From JAHEEL01 sp964581295 (GTDB lineage: Bacteria > Actinomycetota > Acidimicrobiia > Spongiisociales > UBA5794): 5,061 nucleotides of DNA. Under the pieces are notes generated by a model, which made no database searches, was not told the DNA's origin, and saw only the letters and a list, made by a program, of their open reading frames with translations. The position numbers and the translations under genes were made by a program. Location: the NCBI GenBank assembly GCA_964581295.1, contig CAZONX010000140.1, positions 1-5,061 on the forward strand, given 5' to 3'. Positions 1-5,061 of this stretch are shown one piece after another. The number at the start of each line of letters is the position of its first letter. Positions within the stretch are counted from its first letter, which is position 1.

Positions 1-1767
1 AACCTCGGGTATCCCGACCTCCCACCAGGCGCCGCCTTCGGTCCAGTCGTACTGGGCGACTTCGATGACGATCACGGTGCTCCGGTCGGCTGCCTTGGCT
101 CGTGCAAATGCGCCCTTGAACTCGTCGATCGTGGTGACCTTCTCGCTGATCGCGCCCATCGACTCGGCGTGTTTCACGAAGTCGACGCGGAACATCCGCT
201 CATGCCGTGTGGTGTGGAGCAGGTTGTTGAACTCCTCGCCGCCGGTATTGACCTGGAGTCGGTTGATCACGGCGAAGCCGCCGTTGTCGCAGAGAAGGAA
301 GATCACCTTGTGGCCGGTCATGACCGTGGAGTAGATGTCGGAGTTCATCATCAGGTATGAGCCGTCTCCGACCCAGCTGATCACGTCGCGGTCGGGGAGC
401 GCCATCTTCGCTCCCCACGCGCCGGCGATTTCGTAGCCCATGCATGAGTATCCGTATTCGGCGTCGAATGAGCCGATCGACTTCGAATGCCATCCCATGT
501 TCAACTCGCCCGGCAGGCCGCCGGCTGCGCTCACCTGGTAGTCGCTCGGGTCACAGATCGTGTTGACGGCACGGATGACCTGGGCGTACGTCAGCGGGTC
601 GTAGTCGCCCGCCGTGAACTCGTCGAGATAGTCGTACCAGGAGCGGAGCTCCGCAGCCCCGCGTTCGAGCCACAATGTCGGCGCTCGGTAGTCACCGATC
701 GCCTGTTCCAGCGCGTCGAGCGAGGTCTTCGCGTCGCCGATCACCGAGAGTGCCTGGTGCTTGGTCGCGTCGAAGCGACCGACGTTGAGCGACACCAGCG
801 ACATCGACTCGTTTCCGAAGATGGACCACGAACCGGTCGTGAAGTCCTGGAGCCGAGTTCCGACGGCGAGCACGACGTCTGCGTCATCCGCCATGACGTT
901 CGCCGACGTGCTGCCGGTGACGCCGATCGGCCCGACGAAGTTGGGATGATCGGCGAGCAGCGTTGCCTTCCCGGCCACCGTTTCAGTCACGGGGATGCCA
1001 TGCTTCTCGGCGAAGGCGGTGAGTTCCGCAACGGCTCCTGAGTAGTGCACACCGCCGCCGGCGATGATCAGCGGCTTCTCCGCAGCGAGCAGCGTCGCGG
1101 CGGCTCGCTCGATGTCTCTCGGGTCGGCGATCGGGCGGCGGATGTAGCGCACCTGCGTCTTGAAGAACTCGACGGGATAGTCGTAGGCCTCTGCCGCGAT
1201 GTCCTGGGGCAAGCCGATGTAGACCGGTCCGCAGTCCGCGGGATCGGTGAGCGTTGCGATCGCTTGGGGGAGCGACTGGATGATCTGCTCTGGGCGGGTG
1301 ATGCGGTCCCAGTAGCGGGTGACGGCGCGATAGGCGTCGCTGACTGTGGTCGATGGCGAGTCGAAGTGCTCGATCTGCTGAAGAACCGGATCAACGAAGC
1401 GATGCTGGAACGTGTCACCGCTAAAGATGAGGAGCGGCAGACGATTGGCGTGCGCCGTGGCGGCCGCGGTGATCATGTTTGACGACCCGGGTCCGACCGA
1501 TGACGTGGCGATCATGATCTGGCGGCGGCGTTTCGCCTTTGCGTAGGCAACAGCGGCCAGGGCCATCGACTGTTCGTTGTGGCCGCGCCAGGTCGGCAGC
1601 ACGTCTTGAACCGGGTAGAGCGCCTCGGCGAGGGACACGACATTGCCATGGCCGAAGATGCCGAAAGCACCGCCGAACAGCTGCACTTCGTCGCCGTCGA
1701 TGACCGTTCGCTGGGCAACCAGGTACTTGACGATCGCCTGTGCGGTCGTGAGTCGAATCGTGTTCAT
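1..1767 (-). CDS. iolD: IolD, 3D-(3,5/4)-trihydroxycyclohexane-1,2-dione hydrolase (ThDP-dependent), 3' end cut by window edge
   Basis: Cytoplasmic ThDP enzyme that hydrolytically opens the diketo ring made from 2-keto-myo-inositol by IolE, giving 5-deoxy-glucuronate. I translated the frame by hand: 589 codons from ATG at 1767 with no in-frame stop down to base 1. Bacillus subtilis IolD is 637 aa as I recall, so roughly 30-50 C-terminal residues lie outside. Visible marks: an N-terminal pyrimidine-binding domain with FGIFGHGNV (about 35-43) and the cofactor-activating glutamate in HNEQ (E65); TSSVGPGSSNM (about 88-98); PDPVLQQ-type segment near 125-131; SRYWDRITRPEQ-like block at 150-161; a central domain with AGGG (236-239) and VGTRLQDFTTGS (302-313); and the C-terminal ThDP motif GDGS (467-470) with DN at 494-495, followed by GGEEFNNLL and GGAWWEVGIPEV, all typical of IolD as I recall the family. 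The ATG overlaps the aldolase stop by 4 bp (ATGA) and has a strong ribosome binding site. A paralogous ThDP ring hydrolase acting on a related cyclitol cannot be excluded. Confidence 0.88.
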   Translation of the reverse strand, partial: MNTIRLTTAQAIVKYLVAQRTVIDGDEVQLFGGAFGIFGHGNVVSLAEALYPVQDVLPTWRGHNEQSMALAAVAYAKAKRRRQIMIATSSVGPGSSNMITAAATAHANRLPLLIFSGDTFQHRFVDPVLQQIEHFDSPSTTVSDAYRAVTRYWDRITRPEQIIQSLPQAIATLTDPADCGPVYIGLPQDIAAEAYDYPVEFFKTQVRYIRRPIADPRDIERAAATLLAAEKPLIIAGGGVHYSGAVAELTAFAEKHGIPVTETVAGKATLLADHPNFVGPIGVTGSTSANVMADDADVVLAVGTRLQDFTTGSWSIFGNESMSLVSLNVGRFDATKHQALSVIGDAKTSLDALEQAIGDYRAPTLWLERGAAELRSWYDYLDEFTAGDYDPLTYAQVIRAVNTICDPSDYQVSAAGGLPGELNMGWHSKSIGSFDAEYGYSCMGYEIAGAWGAKMALPDRDVISWVGDGSYLMMNSDIYSTVMTGHKVIFLLCDNGGFAVINRLQVNTGGEEFNNLLHTTRHERMFRVDFVKHAESMGAISEKVTTIDEFKGAFARAKAADRSTVIVIEVAQYDWTEGGAWWEVGIPEV

Positions 1768-2552
1768 GGGGTTGCTCCTTCTGCATTGCGAATGGTTTCC
1801 AGATAGTTGCGCATTGCGCCGGACAGCAGTGGTTCGAGGCCTGTGGTCAGATAGCGGGCACCGCGTTCTCTCCAGTCGAGGGCGTCGGCGGGGCTGCCGA
1901 CGAAGATGCCGAGGGCTTTGTCGCTCGCGTTCACAACGTGCGCGATGCGGTTCATCGCCGTCTGGACCTCCGGGTGCGAGGGGTTGCCGACGTGCCCGAG
2001 TGAGTGGGCGAGATCGGTCGGTCCGATGAACACGACGTCGACGCCGTCGACCTCGACGATGTGCTCGACATTGGCGACACCCTCGGCGGTCTCAACCTGC
2101 ACGACGACCAGCGTCTCTTCGTTCGACTGCCGGACGTAGTCACCGATCGGCGCCTGCATGCCGAAGCCCGCCGAGCGGGTCGCTGCAAGCCCGCGTGCGC
2201 CGCGTGGCTGATACTTGGCCGAATGCACGGCGGCCTCTGCCGCTTCACCTGAATCAACCCACGGGACGTGCATCCCGTGCGCGCCGGCGTCGAGGAAGCG
2301 GAGGATCGTCGACGGTTCGTTGGTGGTCACCCGAACGATCGGCGTGACGCCGTGCAGTTCGCAGGCCCGAGAGAGATCCTCGACGTCGCGCGGCGCCAGC
2401 GTGCCGTGCTCCGCATCGAGAACGAGGAAATCCCAGCCGCCGAGTGCGATGAACTCGGCGAGGGTCGCGTTCGAGTAGCGGACGAAGCAGCCGACGACCG
2501 TCTCGCCGGCTGCAAGGCGGTGTTTTGCGTGGTTCTCGATCACAGCGATCAC
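1764..2552 (-). CDS. HpcH/HpaI-family class II aldolase (2-keto-3-deoxy acid aldolase type)
   Basis: Predicted divalent-metal aldolase that cleaves a 4-hydroxy-2-oxo acid into pyruvate (or a close analogue) and an aldehyde. About 262 aa, normal for the family and covering a whole TIM barrel. Numbering from GTG at 2552: DAEHG (46-50) holds the catalytic His49; PIVRV holds Arg74; GAHGMHVPWV (90-99) and KYQPRGARG (113-121) are family blocks; QVET gives Gln152 and metal ligand Glu154; FIGPTDLA gives metal ligand Asp180. These match H45, R70, Q147, E149 and D175 of HpcH with small offsets. The start is a judgement. The frame is open for 141 further codons upstream but that stretch lies inside the ALDH gene and looks nothing like a barrel. 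GTG at 2552 overlaps the ALDH stop by 4 bp; GTG at 2543 (giving MIENHAKHRLAAGE) is a serious alternative, preceded by GGATGGGTGATC. The neighbouring ALDH would suit removal of the aldehyde product. The substrate is unknown; family call is firm, reaction is inferred. Confidence 0.85.
   Translation of the reverse strand: MIAVIENHAKHRLAAGETVVGCFVRYSNATLAEFIALGGWDFLVLDAEHGTLAPRDVEDLSRACELHGVTPIVRVTTNEPSTILRFLDAGAHGMHVPWVDSGEAAEAAVHSAKYQPRGARGLAATRSAGFGMQAPIGDYVRQSNEETLVVVQVETAEGVANVEHIVEVDGVDVVFIGPTDLAHSLGHVGNPSHPEVQTAMNRIAHVVNASDKALGIFVGSPADALDWRERGARYLTTGLEPLLSGAMRNYLETIRNAEGATP
1775..1780 (-). promoter_or_regulatory. Shine-Dalgarno site of iolD
   Basis: On the minus strand this reads AAGGAG, a near-perfect anti-16S match, 7 nt before the ATG at 1767. 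It lies inside the last codons of the aldolase gene. Together with the ATGA stop/start overlap it fixes the iolD start and suggests translational coupling with the aldolase. Confidence 0.8.
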
Positions 2553-3970
2553 CCATCCAGGCCGTGGATCACGACCGTCTTGAGTTCCGTCATTTCTTCC
2601 ACCGCGTAGCGGATGCCCTCCTTGCCGATCCCGCTGCCCTTCAGCCCGCCGTACGGCATGAGGTCGGCCCGCCAGAGCGGTGTCCAGTTGATGTGGATTG
2701 CGCCGGCATCGACCTCGCGGGCGAAGCGCAGCGCGTTCGTCACGTCCTTCGTGAAGATCCCGGCGCCGAGTCCGTAGCTCGAGTCGTTTGCCAGAGCGAT
2801 TGCCTCGTCGATGGTTGCGGCCCTGGTCACGCTCAACGTGGGACCGAAGACCTCCTGCTGCGACAGCTTCATGTCGGATGTGACGTCGGCCACAACGGTG
2901 GGGGAGAGCTTGGCTCCGTCCCGCTCGCCGCCGACCACGACGCGAGCCCCTGCCGTGACGGCTTCGTCGATCCAACCGGCCACGCGAACCGCCTCCTTCT
3001 CCGAGATCATGGCGCCGATCTTGGTGTCGGCGAGCAACGGGTCGCCCATGCGGAACGCCTCAACCGGACCTTGGAGCGCGTCGAGGTAGTCGTCGTAGAC
3101 GTCTTCGTGCACGATGACGCGTTGGAGCGAGATACAGACCTGGCCAGCGTTCACGTAGCCTCCGGCGGCGCTGGCGTCGGCGGCCAGTTGCAGATCGGCG
3201 TCGGGCATCACGATCGTCGGGCAGTTGGCGCCGAGTTCGAGGGACAACCGCTTCACCCCCGCCACCCGGGTGATCTCCTCTCCGACGCTTGTGCTCCCCG
3301 TGAATGAGACCTTCCGCACGCGGGGGTCGGCAACGAGCGCCATCCCGACGGCTGCGCCACCGCCGGTGATGGTCTGGAGCGCTGCTTCGGGAAGGCCGGC
3401 CTCCGCCAGCTTCTCGGTGATGATCAAGGCGGTGAGCGGCGCTTGTGACGCCGGCTTGAGGATCACGGCATTGCCTGCTGCCAGCGCCGGGCCGATCTTG
3501 TGCACCACGAGCAGGCCCGGGTAGTTGAACGGTGTGATCGCGACGACGATCCCGGTCGGGATGCGCAGCGTGAATCCGAACTTGCCCTCGGCTCCTGCCT
3601 GCGCGTCGAGCGGTAAGGTCTCGCCGCGTATCTGTGTGCCTTCGAACGACGACAGGCGAAACATCTCGCCGAGTCGGCCGGCCTCGCCAAGAGCCTCGCC
3701 AATGGGCTTGCCGGTCTCGAGGCTGATCGTGCGGCCGATCCGTTCAACATCGGCGTCGAGCAAGTCGGCCGCTCTGCGGAGGATGTCGGCCCGCGCGGCA
3801 CCGCCGAGATTGCGCATGACGGCGGCGCCACGCACGGCGGTGTTCAGCGCCTCCTCGACCTGTTCCGCAGTGGCGGCCGGCACCCGGTCGATGACCTCGC
3901 CGGAGTAGGGAGCGACAACGTCGATCCATTCGACTGCACTCTGCCAGCGGCCTCCTACGTACATGTCCAT
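2549..3970 (-). CDS. NAD(P)-dependent aldehyde dehydrogenase, hydrolytic type
   Basis: Oxidises an aldehyde to a carboxylic acid in the cytoplasm. From ATG at 3970 it is 473 aa, a normal ALDH length. Motifs in order: GRW near the N-terminus; TPFNYPG with oxyanion-hole Asn149; ILKPAS with Lys172; FTGSTSVG (223-230) in the Rossmann fold; LELGAN with general base Glu245; GQVCIS with nucleophile Cys279; QEVFGP with cofactor-binding Glu373; MPYGGLKGSG near 438-447. All catalytic positions are intact. The frame stays open to another ATG at 4030, but those extra 20 residues overlap the dehydrogenase gene, do not look like ALDH, and have no ribosome site as good as the one at 3975-3983. The resemblance is to lactaldehyde/semialdehyde-type ALDHs rather than to IolA (methylmalonate/malonate semialdehyde dehydrogenase, CoA-acylating), which lacks the general-base Glu. 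The residue after KPA is Ser175 where NAD-specific ALDHs often carry Glu, so NADP use is possible. It sits 11 bp after the dehydrogenase gene and overlaps the aldolase start; it probably oxidises the aldolase's aldehyde product. The substrate is not readable from sequence. Confidence 0.9.
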   Translation of the reverse strand: MDMYVGGRWQSAVEWIDVVAPYSGEVIDRVPAATAEQVEEALNTAVRGAAVMRNLGGAARADILRRAADLLDADVERIGRTISLETGKPIGEALGEAGRLGEMFRLSSFEGTQIRGETLPLDAQAGAEGKFGFTLRIPTGIVVAITPFNYPGLLVVHKIGPALAAGNAVILKPASQAPLTALIITEKLAEAGLPEAALQTITGGGAAVGMALVADPRVRKVSFTGSTSVGEEITRVAGVKRLSLELGANCPTIVMPDADLQLAADASAAGGYVNAGQVCISLQRVIVHEDVYDDYLDALQGPVEAFRMGDPLLADTKIGAMISEKEAVRVAGWIDEAVTAGARVVVGGERDGAKLSPTVVADVTSDMKLSQQEVFGPTLSVTRAATIDEAIALANDSSYGLGAGIFTKDVTNALRFAREVDAGAIHINWTPLWRADLMPYGGLKGSGIGKEGIRYAVEEMTELKTVVIHGLDG

Positions 3971-3974
3971 GGTG

Positions 3975-3983
3975 CTCTCCCTC
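3975..3983 (-). promoter_or_regulatory. Shine-Dalgarno site that decides the ALDH start
   Basis: The minus strand reads GAGGGAGAG here, with the GGGAG core 6 nt before the ATG at 3970. It starts within the TGA stop codon of the upstream dehydrogenase gene and fills most of the 11-bp gap. It supports ATG 3970 over the longer in-frame ATG at 4030. A further in-frame ATG at 3964 would remove only two residues and is less well spaced. Confidence 0.7.
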
Positions 3984-5061
3984 AGTCGATGCGCAGGCTC
4001 GTGACGTCTTCCCAGGTTCCCGACTCCCACGAGCGGGTCATCGCTGCCTCGACTTCGGCGGCGGCCAGGGCATCGGCGAAGGTGACCGATGCCTCGCGTT
4101 GACCTACTACCGCCCGGAGGAACTCCAAGTCCTCGAAGACCTTGAGGTCCTCGTACCCGATCGGATTTCCGCCGCCGGGGACGATGTTGCCGTGGTGCGG
4201 GAAGGCGTCGCCGGCGAGGACGCGCACGTAGCCGTCGGCCGGCGTCTCCTCGGGGAGGTAGAGCTGGAGCTCGTTCATTGTTTCGAGATTCCAGGCTCCG
4301 GCGCCACGGGAGCCGTTGATCTCGAACGCCATCTCGCTCTGCGGGCCAAAGATGGACCGGTCGACTTCGAGTGTGCCCCGCACGCCGTTGCGGAACTCGA
4401 CGAGAGCACCCACGTAGTCCTCGTTGGTCACAGCGCCGGTCGGATCGTCGGGCGATCCCCGGTCGTAGTGCGTGCCCTCACCCGGCTTGGGTAGCGGGCG
4501 TTCCTTGATGAAGATCTCCTTGGTCGCTACCACGCGGCTGATCGGCCCGACGAGGTAGTGCGCCATGTCGACCGTGTGGGACATGATGTCGGTGAGGACT
4601 CCGTATCCGGCCTCCTCGAGCAGATACCGCCAGCTCAGCATGCCGAGGCGGTCTCGCCCGTACATCGAGAAGAAGCGCCCGCGATAGTGGGTGAGGTCGC
4701 CGAGGCGTCCTTCCTCGATCAGCGCCTTGAGGTGCTGGACGAGTGGGGCCCACCGGTAGTTGAAACCGACCCCGGTGACCACGCCGGCGCGGCGTGCGGC
4801 GTATTCGATCTCGGCAGTGACGTCGGGTGCCTCGCCGACCGGTTTCTCGCAGAAGATGGCCTTGCCGGCCGCTGCCGCGGCGACGGCGATCTCGCGGTGG
4901 TGCTTGTTCGGAGCGCCGATCGTCACCACGTCAACATCGGGGTGATCGACGACCGCCCGCCAGTCGGTGGTTGCGGTTTCGAAACCGAAGTTCTCTTTGG
5001 CCAGGTCGGCGCGCTCTGGCACGCTGTCGGCCACGATCACCAGGCGCGGCATGAGCTTCGC
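3982..5061 (-). CDS. Gfo/Idh/MocA-family NAD(P)-dependent oxidoreductase (inositol/sugar dehydrogenase-like), 5' end cut by window edge
   Basis: Cytoplasmic dehydrogenase that probably oxidises a ring hydroxyl of an inositol or pyranose to a ketone. The frame is open through the right edge: three codons (A-K-L) precede the first in-window Met, and the N-terminal Rossmann GxGxxG strand is missing, so about 25-30 residues lie outside and the Met at 5052 is internal. Counting from that Met: VADS (7-10) is the end of the second Rossmann strand; APNKHH (47-52); AGKAIFCEKP with catalytic Lys70; FNYRWAP (97-103); LTDIMSHTVD with Asp155 and His159, matching the Lys-Asp-His set of Bacillus inositol dehydrogenase (K97, D172, H176). 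The C-terminal beta-sheet domain follows, including LVEFRNG and GTLEVDRS. The full protein would be about 380-390 aa, longer than IolG (about 344). From memory, blocks such as SWR, DMAHYLVG, ERPL and IGYEDLK resemble levoglucosan dehydrogenase-like members more than classic IolG. The stop is 11 bp before the ALDH start. Substrate assignment is inference from the IolD context. Confidence 0.87.
   Translation of the reverse strand, partial: AKLMPRLVIVADSVPERADLAKENFGFETATTDWRAVVDHPDVDVVTIGAPNKHHREIAVAAAAAGKAIFCEKPVGEAPDVTAEIEYAARRAGVVTGVGFNYRWAPLVQHLKALIEEGRLGDLTHYRGRFFSMYGRDRLGMLSWRYLLEEAGYGVLTDIMSHTVDMAHYLVGPISRVVATKEIFIKERPLPKPGEGTHYDRGSPDDPTGAVTNEDYVGALVEFRNGVRGTLEVDRSIFGPQSEMAFEINGSRGAGAWNLETMNELQLYLPEETPADGYVRVLAGDAFPHHGNIVPGGGNPIGYEDLKVFEDLEFLRAVVGQREASVTFADALAAAEVEAAMTRSWESGTWEDVTSLRID

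Noticed and set aside
487..1041. Plus-strand open frame of 184 codons, followed by another at 1045-1482
   Set aside because: Both run codon-aligned antisense to iolD, which has no stops and a full set of ThDP motifs; the antisense products have no family features.
1421..1786. Minus-strand frame of 121 codons overlapping the start of iolD
   Set aside because: A wrong-frame shadow within iolD; low-complexity Arg/His/Pro-rich product and no ribosome site.
2525..3307. Plus-strand open frame of 260 codons opposite the ALDH gene
   Set aside because: It is antisense to a well-supported ALDH with intact motifs, its translation is Arg/Val/Asp/His-rich with no recognisable domain, and such frames are expected in GC-rich genes.
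3971..3981. Possible promoter or terminator in the only intergenic gap
   Set aside because: The gap is 11 bp and is taken up by the ALDH ribosome binding site; there is no room for either element.
3971..4030. Twenty-residue N-terminal extension of the ALDH from ATG 4030
   Set aside because: It lies within the dehydrogenase coding region, is not ALDH-like, and the ATG at 3970 has a well-spaced GGGAG ribosome site.

Overview
The window is densely coding and every supported gene lies on the minus strand. Read in the direction of transcription (high to low coordinates) the order is: a Gfo/Idh/MocA-family NAD(P)-dependent sugar or inositol dehydrogenase (5' end cut by the right edge), an NAD(P)-dependent aldehyde dehydrogenase, an HpcH/HpaI-family class II aldolase, and IolD, the thiamine-diphosphate enzyme that opens the ring of a dehydrated keto-inositol (3' end cut by the left edge). 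Gaps are 11 bp between the first two genes and 4-bp start/stop overlaps (GTGA, ATGA) at the next two junctions, so this is almost certainly part of one operon. There is no non-coding stretch of any size and I see no internal promoter, terminator, RNA gene, mobile element or long repeat.

The DNA is GC-rich (roughly 60-65% by eye) with strong G/C preference at third codon positions and one GTG start. This suits a high-GC bacterium such as an actinobacterium, a Chloroflexi-like lineage or an alphaproteobacterium. The window carries no marker that settles the lineage. The high GC also leaves many long open frames on the plus strand and in the wrong minus-strand frames; these are shadows and are not annotated.

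Functionally, IolD is the anchor. In the classical myo-inositol pathway (IolG dehydrogenase, IolE dehydratase, IolD hydrolase, IolB isomerase, IolC kinase, IolJ aldolase, IolA CoA-acylating semialdehyde dehydrogenase) the first and third steps have plausible counterparts here. The aldolase and aldehyde dehydrogenase, however, belong to families different from IolJ and IolA. The aldolase has the active-site pattern of pyruvate-type HpcH/HpaI enzymes. The dehydrogenase keeps the general-base glutamate typical of hydrolytic ALDHs and absent from IolA. The most interesting reading is a variant catabolic operon for inositol or an inositol/cyclitol- or sugar-related compound, with an alternative aldolase plus ALDH lower branch. 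The genes beyond both edges (iolE, iolB, iolC, transporter, regulator) would decide this and are not visible.
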